A DNA stretch of 64,000 bases from Trileptium ribeirensis (Eukaryota; Nematoda; Enoplea; Enoplida; Thoracostomopsidae). The stretch's first letter is position 1. Each line of letters opens with the position of its first letter. Below, one piece after another: positions 49,401 to 56,799 of this stretch. The stretch spans positions 102,728-166,727 of the forward strand of contig JASANE010003495.1 of assembly GCA_030248225.1 (NCBI GenBank). Direction: 5' to 3'. Both the position numbers and the translations under genes were made by a program. Under the pieces are notes generated by a model, which made no database searches, was not told the origin of the DNA, and saw only the letters and a program-made list of their open reading frames with translations.

Positions 49401-52400
49401 CACGGATTTTTTAAGAATATGCGATTTTTTAAAGTATTTTGTTATAAATCCCAATTTTCCCCGTTCTTCTACAAAGCGTAAAATCTTCTCAATACATAAA
49501 TATATATGATCGAAATCAGCCATCAAGTTTTAACGTTTTGTTGCACTTACAGTACATTATGGTCCCACAGCTCAACTGGTGAACCCCGGAGCGTTGCTAT
49601 TTTCTCCGAAGCAGCAGTAATAAATGGGTAACCTTAGGTAATTTTTGACCCAAAAGGAAGAGCATGTCCGTTTATCATAGGCGATCTTTAAGTCGCGGAT
49701 AGAAGTTGTCGTTCCAGGTGGGATACTAAAAAAATTGATTGGGTAAAAGATGTCATAGAATTATATTAAATGTATTGCAATATCATCTGATAACAAGTTC
49801 TATGGACCAACCTATAACAAAAACATTGATAGAAGTAGACATAAGCAACAAGGTCAAACACTCAGTGTACAAAAGTTTAAATAACTATACTAAAATCTAC
49901 TTCTAATTCTCAGCTAACTTATTTTTTAAGTTATTTTAACTTATTTTTAAGTCACTTTACACCCATTTATAAAGCATACAAATTAGTAAAATACCACTCT
50001 TGGTCGCTCTCACTAAAATTTTCACTTAAATCTAGGTCATTTCAAAATAATTTTGAGACATTATAATTTATTGCTAAAGATCTAGGTGATATATGTCTGA
50101 AAATATAGACTTAATATATAAAGCATGCAAACCATAACACTTCCATGCTCTCATTTTTGTCAGCAATGAAACTCTGTTGGGGCCCTGACAAATAGCTTGG
50201 ATATGTACTCACTAAAATTTTCACTTAAATCTAGGTCAATTTTAGCCGTCGATGCATTAGTTTATTTCAAAATAATTTTAAGACATTATAATTTCTTGCT
50301 AAAGATCTAGGTGATATATGTCTGAAAATATATACTTAATACATAAAGCATGCAAACCATAACACTTCCATGCTCTCATTTTCGTCAGCAATGAAACTCT
50401 GTTGGGGGCCCTGACAAATAGCTTGGATATGTACGCAGATATGTAACACCCATACATATACCATGTATATATGTATACTGTTGTAAACACATAATGGCAG
50501 GGAGTAACTGCAATTCTGATTCCGGAAAATTCGTGTTCCCATTATGCGGGAACTACGATAAGATGTGTGCAACATAGTAAACATGACAGATAAAATCAAA
50601 TCCATTTCTCGTTTTAAAATTACTTATATTTTTACTCGATTCTAATCGACTAAATTTGATTCCGTTTTCATGAATAAAACTGATTTTAATTTCACATTCG
50701 TGGATTTTACTTCATTTAAGTGAAATGAAGTTTAATTTAGTTACCACTATCACACTATCAGCAAAGTCAAGTAAAAACTAACCGTTCAATCAGATTATCA
50801 ACAGGCGTTTAACACAAAACTTGTTCTAAATTTCCCGCCACAATCCGATTTAGAACAGTCGTTTTAAAACAACTGAATTTCATTTCACCTTTCTGGATCT
50901 GAATTTAAAATGAACTCGTTTTAAATCGAAAACCGATATCAAATCATTTCCAGTTTTACCATTATGTGTAGACATCTTATCGTAGTTTGAGATAACTCTG
51001 GTAAATTTAATTTTCTCTTTAATCTCCCAAAATCATTTTGTCCACCTTTACTACGCAATCTATAGGGCACAGAGAGATAACGATAGTAAATCAACACAAC
51101 TTTTTATGATTTTTAAGTACTCACAGTATCACAAAATTAGTTAGCTATACTGTGCACTGGTATTTCGGATACAATAAATGGCAAATTTGTCTATTTTCAG
51201 TTAATTCGGCTTCAGAAGTGACAATCTTAAATGCATTTTGATCCAGATGTATTTTTCAGATTGGCAGAGGCTCATTCTGTGGGCTGAGAAATTTTTAAAT
51301 CAGCTCGCTTTGTGGTTTTAACGGTGCTGTTTCATAATTGTGCGGTTACACCCAGGAGGATTTTTTCTCAAATCATATAGAAGTTGTTCCTATTAACCGT
51401 ATATTAACAAAACAACGCCAGGTGGAAATATTCGCAGGAATTTTTCTCTAATCATATAGGAAGTGTCCCTCTTAACCTTATATTCACAAAACAACGCTAG
51501 GTGGACACATTTGGATTTATTAATTACAACTTTCAAGAGAAAAATAGCGTAAAATTCATATAATCCTGAAGTATGTACTTACTTATAAGTATATATAGAA
51601 CAAAATTAGTTTTGTTTATAAATTACCGCGAAATTTACGCTGTAAGCAGTAATATGACAACTTACTAGCAAGTTTATGCAAGATCTTATGTTCGTTCCAT
51701 CCAGATTTGAAACACTCCTATAACAAAAGTATCAAAAATAAATTACTGAGCCGACCGTTCGCTTCGCCTAATGCTTTTCATAGCAGAACAAAATTAGTAA
51801 TCTGTTTGCACAGTTCACATTTCCTTATGTACTTTCCTAATTATACTAAATTTCTACGGGGTTACGGTGGGCCTCCGAAAATAATGGTCGCGGGCTTCGA
51901 AAAATCTCGGGGTCAGCCACTCCCCGGAAGACCGGGGGAAGGGGGTGATCGAACCAAAATAGGGGTCAAAAATTTTTTCACCGTTTTTCTTGAAAAAATC
52001 TATGCTTATATTGTGTCGCTGTTATCTTATATACCTTAACTTATATTGAAATTATATGTTACAGGAGCGGCCTCCATAAAGTTCTGAGCCGTTCTGTCTT
52101 ATTAACAGTCAATATTGCCATTGTCATGGCCACACCCCCTCCAGCGGACCTCGAAGATATCGTACAACACCAAGACGTGTCGACGGCGTAAACGACTTCG
52201 CGGGAGTAGCGAATCGTCACAGAGATGGCGGACCGGCTGCGGTCCGCGGGGAGGGGGTGTGGGTTTGGTGTCAAAATTTGTTGGGGTGGCTTGCTGGCAG
52301 CGGTTGTATTCACAGTGAGGACCAGTGGGTCGATGCATCCTCAATGACGGCGGCGGCAAGTGATAAAGTGGCAATGGGCAATGACGTGTACATAAGTATA

Positions 52401-55165
52401 GCAGGTCGAAATTTTGGGTTTTTTTGGAAACAAGTTGCCGAAAAATCAGTTTCCAGCAAAAAATCGCGGGTCGCAGCCGATCGCAAATAGGGTCAGCGTT
52501 TCGAGGGGGGCTCGATGCCAATATAGGTCGACCCCCCGCCCCTCCCCTATAGCAAAACCCCGGACACACCAGTCAAACTATAAGCCGTGTGCATTACATA
52601 AACCACGCGAACAACACTACAAACATGCGTATATATGTTTCATTAAATATTAGTATCTTTTACAAAAAGCTGTAATCTAGTGAATAAACGCAACTCATCA
52701 ACCGTAATCCTGCCCAAAATGATTAACTATATCTATATTATAGTTTTCGCATTTATGTAGTTGTATATATATACAGTTCTTGGAGCTATAACATTCTTAC
52801 ATTTAGAGTCTTCGTGAGAAGAAACAGAGATTTTCAGCACCTGTATGTTGAAGATATGCTTTTTTGACAAGTCTAAACTTATGTCATCAAGGTATAAAAT
52901 GCTAAATTTTGCCAAAAAGAAAGTTTAGAATTTTAGTTATTTTCAAAATTATTTAGATCAAGTAGATTTCAGAGCGTGATATTTATAATTCATACATCAC
53001 CGATACTATGAATACATGGGATCTAAGCATACCGCATACCATATCTATATTACGTCTTACGCGAAATACGTTATATGTAGGTGATTAAGCGGAACCGAAA
53101 CTGCAAATTTTAGCTGGAGCCGGGACCGGGTTTTATCAATCAACATATATATACGCTAAAATAGAAAGAAAGATAAATGAGTTATTTAACAGTTTAGATA
53201 AGTTTGCTTCATTGTTTTAAGCTTTAATTGCGTCTATCATTGACCAACTGTGTGAGACAATATACGCAGATGCCTGCAATACTATAAGCCTTAGTGAGTG
53301 CGGTGAATGTAATTATTGTATTTACATGGTGTGCAGGTAATACGACCAGCGCTAAGGAACTACGGCGGCAAAACTTATTATTGAAATTATATATTTTATT
53401 GAAAATTCAGATTTATAAATTTCTACAGTTCTAACTTTCTGGCCATTGGATGACAAAATAAACCATACTATTAAGAAACATGTTATATATTGATACAAGT
53501 ACGGAACAGGAACATGAATTTACTCTGCAACTCAGGCATCGTTGAGCGCGAAAAATAAATATTTTATTCCCTCATTCTCGGGCACTACAACCTCAGTAGC
53601 GGTAGTCGTATACAGCAACTAGGCCCAGCTATTCCAAAATTAGCAGTTAAATAGAAATTTTAGCTAAAACATCAAATTCATCAATCAATGAGGAACCATA
53701 TGGAAACGATTGCACAATTGAGGGTACAAAATAGGCTCCAAAAGAATACAATGGAGTATGACTGAGCGGTATAGTCATTTTCCATGTTTCGCCGTAAATA
53801 CTCAAATATGCTAAAACGTCAATATATCCTGTCCACATGGTTGGCGGTTTTGGGCCATCGAAAATCTGAATGGAGTGTTTATGGCACAATTATATAAACA
53901 ACATTCGATGATACAGATTATCGCAAAAATCTTCTAATGCGTTTTTGCCCGTGTTACAGTATCACTATAATTGGTACAAACGATGAAAGCAGTTATCTGT
54001 AAAATAACGTATGGGTACTAAGTGGAATGCAAATAAAAAATATCTTTCTGGTTGATCTAAATACCAGGCTTCTCCAAAGTGGGGGTGGGGCCCTCTGGCA
54101 TTTTTCGACGCACCCTAGCAGATAACTGATGCAACCCGGCAGAAATCCCGCCAAAATAATTTTGGCTTCATATCCGGTAAAAACGCCCCCCCCCGATGAT
54201 ATAAAAATTTGACAAAGTGTTATATATATAAGACGCTGTCCGAAGTTAAAGAATTTTAATAGTTTAACCAAAAATTGGTTAAAATTTTGGATTTAACCTC
54301 AGTAAAAACGTTTTGCATTGTTTCTGAGCCTATGTATTAACAATTTTACGTTTGTCGCTAAAAATATATCAAATAATAATATCAAATTATGACACCACAG
54401 TTCACGCCCCTTGACAAAATTCGGCGTCGCCAGTTCCCAACTTGTCCGCCGGTTCATGCCCCCTGCAAAAATTTTCCAGCGAATGGAGAAGCCACAATAG
54501 CCAGTTGGCTCAACACCCAAGGTTCGCTTGCTCATATGCGTGAAAAATGGTCACAAAATCGTCACAATTCTCTCCCGTTACCGTCTTAAATGTAGAGCTG
54601 CATAACTAAGAAAAAGCATGGATGTCCAACGCTTCAGAAGTAAAAAAAACAAAAATACAAATATTGCATTTTCCAGTTGACATCTCGTAATTGAATGTAA
54701 AAATTTATATGCGAATATGCTGACCAGTTTGCCCAATATGACAATATTTTAGCTAATTAGTAATACGTACCTGAGAACAAAAATATGACAATTTTAAATT
54801 TAGCTTGATACAAGTCGGGCATTGCAATTTTGCCGGCTTTCCACAATTCATCGTTTCACATATTCTTTCTGTAGTTGTGGACATAATTACATATATGAAC
54901 TTTTGAAAAATTGCAAAGAATGGGTGCAACAACTACGAATTATTAATGATTTTCCAGTTGACATCTCGTAATTGAATATAAGAATTCATATGCGAATATG
55001 CTGACCAGTTTGCCCAATATGAGAATATTTTAGCTAATTAGTAATACGTACCTGAGAACAAAAATATGACAATTTTAAATTTAGCTTGATACAAGTCGGG
55101 CATTGCAATTTTGCCGGCTTTCCACAATTCATCGTTTCACATATTCTTTCTGTAGTTGTGGACAT
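22163..55165 (-). CDS. METAP1: Methionine aminopeptidase 1 (cytosolic), 12 coding exons
   Basis: Removes initiator methionine from nascent proteins at the ribosome; a binuclear-metal M24A peptidase. Exons, 5' to 3' on the minus strand: 55165-55052 (or its duplicate 54884-54771), 51717-51666, 48322-48237, 46912-46852, 43156-43011, 40773-40690, 36337-36270, 32954-32884 (or duplicate 32812-32742), 31531-31400, 28948-28843, 26777-26740, 22416-22163. Using one copy of each duplicated exon the sum is 1212 nt, 403 residues, with all phases matching. The N-terminus is the MYND-like zinc finger (Cys 9, 14, 22, 25, 36, 40 and His 48, 52). The catalytic set is H212, D229, D240, H303, E336 and E367, numbered as in human METAP1. 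It is not the mitochondrial paralogue, which lacks the finger. The C-terminus is about 17 residues longer than human. Confidence 0.95.
23098..24214. mobile_element. hAT-like MITE with GGTTCCGG subterminal repeats, copy A
   Basis: Inverse-orientation relative of the element at 40829-41985, related along its whole length (for example CCACATTTTTGCTTCATCTG, AACAAAACAAAGCAAGG, GTAAACTTTGTAAATCAGTC, GATCGATAAACATT). The right end CGGTTATTCCCTG matches the family TIR. The left end is eroded, so its start is approximate. Confidence 0.65.
25418..25462. other. Small hairpin
   Basis: CATACCACGGAACTG pairs with CAGTTCCGTAGTATG, one mismatch in 15, around a 15-nt loop, inside a METAP1 intron. No evidence of processing. 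Confidence 0.3.
26740..26777 (-). CDS. METAP1: METAP1 exon 11 (micro-exon)
   Basis: 38 nt between acceptor CTATTTTAG|G and donor GCCA|GTAAG. Encodes [12 protein letters not shown], a nearly invariant METAP1 segment. Phases 2 and 1 fit exons 10 and 12. Confidence 0.93.
26778..28842 (-). other. METAP1 intron 10
   Basis: 2.1 kb. Holds a three-copy tandem repeat at about 27440-28010. No other feature. Confidence 0.75.
27440..28010. repeat. Diverged tandem repeat, about 3 copies of 160-180 bp
   Basis: Recurring blocks: CAGATTTCCAAAAAACAGT (about 27479), CCGATTTCCAGAATACAG (27656) and CCGATATCCAGAGTACAG (27812), each followed by a TTGATTACGT..TGCGT-type segment, GGTTTGGTTATC and TCAGACGTTTT or a relative. 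Confidence 0.7.
28843..28948 (-). CDS. METAP1: METAP1 exon 10 (ligand H303)
   Basis: 106 nt. Encodes [20 protein letters not shown] and then [16 protein letters not shown], with H303 in GHGIH. Acceptor CGTTTTAG|TG, donor CATAG|GTAAAC. Confidence 0.95.
28949..31399 (-). other. METAP1 intron 9
   Basis: 2.45 kb. 29420-29640 is rich in CGTTCGATTT / AAATCGAACG inverted words, possibly a decayed element. Nothing else is supported. Confidence 0.6.
31400..31531 (-). CDS. METAP1: METAP1 exon 9 (ligands D229, D240)
   Basis: 132 nt. Encodes [19 protein letters not shown], which contains both metal-binding aspartates, then the helix to AIDA. Acceptor TTTTACAG|TC, donor GCCG|GTAAG. Confidence 0.96.
31532..32741 (-). 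other. METAP1 intron 8
   Basis: 1.2 kb, AT-rich. I see no feature in it. Confidence 0.6.
32742..32812 (-). CDS. METAP1: METAP1 exon 8, downstream duplicate (8b)
   Basis: 71 nt, identical to 32884-32954 with the same acceptor (CTAATTTCAG) and donor (AATG|GTTAGT). Encodes [19 protein letters not shown] plus DICN. The repeat unit is 142 nt, half exon and half intron. Because 71 is not a multiple of 3, only one copy can be spliced in if the frame is to hold. Confidence 0.85.
32884..32954 (-). CDS. METAP1: METAP1 exon 8, upstream copy (8a; H212)
   Basis: 71 nt, phases 2 in and 1 out, matching exons 7 and 9. Carries ICHGIPD with substrate-binding H212. First copy met by the spliceosome. Confidence 0.93.
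33190..34040. repeat. Tandem repeat family, 145-180 bp units, plus orientation
   Basis: Units share CCCAAAATACNCGAAAACGG, then GCAATAT.T.CGCAAACGCTCGAG, then a segment ending in ATTTTGTAGAGC..CTTATCCTCTAC. Landmarks occur near 33435, 33581, 33761 and 33932. The same family recurs inverted at 43900-44500. Confidence 0.7.
34923..35213. mobile_element. TIR element (GTAAAGGCG family), copy 1
   Basis: Terminal inverted repeats: GTAAAGGCGTGTTCACACGC at the left, and the inverse GCGTGTGAACATGCCTTTAC at the right. The interior has palindromic blocks of GCTCAAATTTTGATC / GATCAAAATTTGAGC, present one time more than in copy 2. No coding capacity. Confidence 0.8.
35652..35940. mobile_element. TIR element (GTAAAGGCG family), copy 2
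   Basis: Same termini and the same internal landmarks (CCTGTAACCAATCATGGAC) as the element at 34923, same orientation, 440 nt away. Confidence 0.8.
36270..36337 (-). CDS. METAP1: METAP1 exon 7
   Basis: 68 nt after acceptor TTGTTTCAG|GC, donor GTAC|GTAAGT. Encodes [20 protein letters not shown] and CCT; the [12 protein letters not shown] block is diagnostic of METAP1. Confidence 0.95.
36338..40689 (-). other. METAP1 intron 6
   Basis: 4.35 kb, the longest intron. Contains the TIR element at 36577-38140. 39400-39850 has a weak repeat built on TTTTGCCAGG words that recurs at 43480-43760. Otherwise nothing. Confidence 0.7.
36577..38140. mobile_element. 1.56 kb TIR element with poly-C tandem motif
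   Basis: Ends are GGGTCATTTCACGCTACGAT and its inverse, with inverted identity continuing to GACCTTTTG (about 29 nt); TCTG flanks both sides (36573-36576 and 38141-38144). Inside, TTTTACCCCCCCCGACC-like blocks recur near 36970, 37155, 37300, 37450 and 37605, with the inverse GGTGGGGGGGGGGTAAAAC near 36605. No transposase frame. Confidence 0.8.
40690..40773 (-). CDS. METAP1: METAP1 exon 6
   Basis: 84 nt, phase 0 at both ends. Encodes [19 protein letters not shown] and DEIDRLVHE. Acceptor ATTTCAG, donor GAG|GTGCAA, a weaker GT site. Confidence 0.94.
40774..43010 (-). other. METAP1 intron 5
   Basis: 2.2 kb, half of it the hAT-like MITE at 40829-41985. 41994-43010 shows nothing apart from the short palindrome ACCCAAGTTGGGT near 42596. 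Confidence 0.7.
40829..41985. mobile_element. hAT-like MITE with GGTTCCGG subterminal repeats, copy B
   Basis: Right end is the inverse of CAGGGAGTAACCGGAATTCC; left end is CATTGAATAACCGGAAC. Multiple CCGGAACCG words lie near both ends. Flanks CCTACTAG (40821-40828) and CCTATTAG (41986-41993) match at 7 of 8 positions. Related in inverse orientation to the copy near 23098-24214. No transposase. Confidence 0.78.
43011..43156 (-). CDS. METAP1: METAP1 exon 5
   Basis: 146 nt. Ends [17 protein letters not shown], the conserved start of the catalytic domain. The 5' part ([14 protein letters not shown]...) is a linker with no match to other METAP1 proteins. The acceptor is inferred: the only AG giving the right phase is GAAGCCAG|AT at 43156. 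The stronger-looking CTTGTGCAG, nine nt upstream, is out of phase. Confidence 0.82.
43157..46851 (-). other. METAP1 intron 4
   Basis: 3.7 kb. Holds TTTTGCCAGG-type words (43480-43760) and the inverted tandem family at 43900-44500. 44700-46851 is AT-rich with no feature I can support. Confidence 0.65.
43900..44500. repeat. Tandem repeat family, minus orientation
   Basis: Inverse complement reads GGGCCCAAGATACACGAAAA, then TCTCTGCAACCGCTCATGC, then ATCCTCTATGTATGTAGCC. This is the same unit order as the array at 33190-34040. About three diverged units. Confidence 0.65.
46852..46912 (-). CDS. METAP1: METAP1 exon 4
   Basis: 61 nt. Encodes [20 protein letters not shown]. The RPDYADHP motif is the conserved linker ahead of the catalytic domain. 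Acceptor GTTTTAG, donor TTTAG|GTATT. Confidence 0.93.
46913..48236 (-). other. METAP1 intron 3
   Basis: 1.3 kb. Two TA-rich microsatellites, at 47362-47376 and 47607-47624. No other feature. Confidence 0.65.
48237..48322 (-). CDS. METAP1: METAP1 exon 3
   Basis: 86 nt. Encodes a variable linker, then [17 protein letters not shown]; the Y-T-G-x-L-R-P motif is typical of METAP1. Acceptor ATTTTCAG|AA, donor CAG|GTAAGA. Confidence 0.93.
48439..49202. mobile_element. hAT-like MITE with perfect 8-bp target-site duplication
   Basis: Begins AGGGTTCCCGCG and ends with the inverse of AGGGTGCCCGCG. GTAAATGC flanks it exactly on both sides (48431-48438, 49203-49210). Subterminal TTTTCCCGG / AATTCAAGG words recur near the right end. 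No transposase. Confidence 0.88.
50010..50430. repeat. Tandem duplication, about 200-bp unit
   Basis: CACTAAAATTTTCACTTAAA through TAGCTTGGATATGTAC occurs twice. The second copy has about 27 extra nt (TTTTAGCCGTCGATGCATTA) early in the unit. High similarity suggests a fairly recent event. Confidence 0.85.
50551..50987. mobile_element. Inverted-repeat element
   Basis: AACTACGATAAGATGT (50551-50566) and its exact inverse ACATCTTATCGTAGTT (50972-50987) bound an AT-rich 437-bp segment. Outer partial pairing (ACATAATGG / CCATTATGT) suggests a larger, eroded element. Confidence 0.5.
51354..51515. repeat. Approximately 80-bp tandem duplication
   Basis: CAGGAGGATTTTTTCTC..., with AACAAAACAACGCCAGGTGG, is followed by CAGGAATTTTTCTC..., with AACAACGCTAGGTGG. 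Two diverged copies. Confidence 0.7.
51666..51717 (-). CDS. METAP1: METAP1 exon 2 (end of zinc finger)
   Basis: 52 nt after acceptor TTGTTATAG|GAG; donor GCTA|GTAAG. Encodes [17 protein letters not shown], supplying the last Cys and two His of the MYND-like finger. Phase 0 in, 1 out. Confidence 0.94.
51718..54770 (-). other. METAP1 intron 1
   Basis: 3.05 kb from exon 1b. Holds a GC-rich retroelement fragment at 52080-52570. An orphan 72-codon minus-strand frame follows an acceptor-like CCATTCAG (53647-53862). G-rich or C-rich patches lie near 51858-51970 and 54080-54190. Confidence 0.7.
52080..52570 (+). mobile_element. GC-rich fragment of the Gag-type retroelement
   Basis: Shares, in the opposite orientation, landmarks with 58010-58560: GCGGACCGG.TG.GGTCCGCGG followed by GGAGGGGG, and CAAATAGGGTCAGCGTTTCG against the inverse of GAGACGTTGACCCTATTG. 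Much less AT-rich than its surroundings. Non-coding remnant. Confidence 0.55.
54771..54884 (-). CDS. METAP1: METAP1 exon 1, downstream duplicate (1b; zinc finger)
   Basis: 114 nt, ATG at 54884-54882, donor TCTCAG|GTACGT. Encodes 38 residues, including [18 protein letters not shown] and SYFCSQ. Identical to exon 1a. The acceptor-like CAG upstream of the ATG in 1a is CAA here. Confidence 0.85.
55052..55165 (-). CDS. METAP1: METAP1 exon 1, upstream copy (1a; zinc finger)
   Basis: 114 nt from ATG at 55165-55163 to donor TCTCAG|GTACGT. Phase 0, same 38 residues as 1b, and the same length as the equivalent human exon as I recall it. Preceded 18 nt upstream by an intact acceptor, so this is the better candidate for the working first exon. 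Confidence 0.9.
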
Positions 55166-55183
55166 AATTACATATATGTACTT

Positions 55184-55197
55184 CTGAAAAATTGCAA
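55184..55197 (-). promoter_or_regulatory. Splice acceptor upstream of METAP1 exon 1a (possible SL trans-splice site)
   Basis: TTTGCAATTTTTCAG|AAG on the minus strand, 18 nt before the ATG. No upstream coding exon is expected. Either a 5'-UTR intron or a trans-splice site. Confidence 0.45.
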
Positions 55198-55230
55198 AGA
55201 ATGGGTACAACAACTACGAATTATTAATGA

Positions 55231-56799
55231 TGGAGATTTTACAGTTTATAAAATATATATAATGACCGCCAAAGTAGCAATCTCCCTCCATATATATTAA
55301 AGTATCTATATTCAGTGTAAAAATTGCTTAATTTTCATTTAGCCACAGCGAACACAAGGGTATCTGTCTAGAGAAGACATGAAGTTTGTGTAATACGCCT
55401 CGCAGTACATGCTGACACCTCAACATTTGTTCGGGAGGAAGTAACGTTATTCACGTTCGTAAACAATAATTTCAACCCTGCTAATCTGAGACTAGATAAC
55501 AACAACTACCCAACCTAAAAACATTTTTGACCGCTTGCTAAGAAACTTTTCTAAAGCTGGGAAACCAGAGGAATTAAAACATAACGAAGGTATGAATAGG
55601 CTATATTGGCCTCTCAACGAGAAGAGCTGTGTCAGATCAAGATTTCGAAGGTATTATGAAATGACATCAAAAGTAACCATTCTAGCAAAAATTTATGCCA
55701 TTCGTTCATTTCAATACGGCATGATAAAATCCTGAGCAAAATGAACATACACTTGCTACAAATATATACTTGCAACACGACAAAATGAAATATAGGAAAC
55801 CCGTTATCTTCCAGCTAACCAAGGTGGAAAATGCCACAAAGTTATTCCCGATTCCCCTAAGTACCATTTGGTTCCAACTGAGATGCTGAATATCTAGGTG
55901 TAATAGGTGTCGATAGGAGGGCAGTTGTAGTGGGTTATCCTCTGGTCTCCTCCTATCGGATCAGTCACCTCCCTTCAAACAAAATCTACTGCCTGGTGCT
56001 CTGCCCCTCCACCTTAGTACCAAAGCCGCAAGAAAACAGGGTTCAATCAAAACTTCAACTGGGCGCATTTTGTGTTATTTTTAAATTTAACTGTACATTT
56101 TTATAAATTATTGTGCTTTTATCGGAAACATTTACAACCAAATAATTGTAAATTTTCCCTTACTACTATTATGATAAATACTTATACATGCAAACCAATA
56201 TATCCGATCGAAACGTGTTGCCATTGAGAAAGGCAAAATGTTTGATACTAATAGTCACTTGAGACTAAATTTTTGGTACTAAATTGACACTTTAACCGCT
56301 CACTTCGATTCAAACGCTGAATTTGTTTTACTATTTTCTTGTTTGTCTGGTTTTGGCTAAAAATCTAATAAATCGGACTTGCACGTTTTTGTGTGCATTT
56401 TTTAATTCAGGTGTGCATTTTTATTAAACTGTGCAGATGCACCTAATTTTGCACGAAATCAAACACTGAGGTGGAATGTTTTGAGAAAATTGACAAAAAT
56501 TGGCACAACTTAGAAAAATTGATGAAAGCTTTAGCAAAAATTGGGTAAAATTGGCAAGAATTGATAAAAACTTGGAAAAATATGAGCTCCTGAAAATTTT
56601 CAAAACTTACACCCGTCGATACCATCTATCTCCCGCCGATGGACATTCGACACCTATGGTACATATATATGTATTGTATATATACATATATATGTATATA
56701 CATTTTACATAGTGGACGCACAGCCAAGTAGTCATTCAATTCAGTCTAGTCGAACAAACCGTTTCGTATGATTCCGTTTTCTGCGCGATGATCGGGTGT
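55231..56799. other. Intergenic region upstream of METAP1
   Basis: Presumed promoter side of METAP1; no convincing core promoter. Holds a short inverted repeat TCGATAGGAGG / CCTCCTATCG (55910-55960), degenerate AAAATTG words (56470-56590) and a TA/CA-rich run (56660-56700). Confidence 0.4.

Larger units (their letters stand above)
48323..51665 (-). other. METAP1 intron 2
   Basis: 3.3 kb. Contains a hAT-like MITE (48439-49202), a tandem duplication (about 50010-50430), an inverted-repeat element (50551-50987) and an approximately 80-bp duplication (51354-51515). 49211-50000 has nothing I can support. Confidence 0.7.
54669..55230. repeat. Tandem 281-bp duplication containing METAP1 exon 1
   Basis: Units 54669-54949 and 54950-55230. 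The coding parts are identical; at least eight substitutions are visible in the flanks, so the copies are real and not an assembly echo. Each unit carries about 65 nt upstream of the ATG, the exon and about 100 nt of intron. Confidence 0.95.

Noticed and set aside
49560..49730. Region with acceptor-like TTTTTTAG and a short open minus-strand frame, first tried as METAP1 exon 2
   Set aside because: The true exon 2, with the conserved ECFK...HK..LHK motif, is at 51666-51717.
52102..52569. 155-codon minus-strand frame
   Set aside because: Lies in a GC-rich retroelement fragment where stops are rare; no domain.
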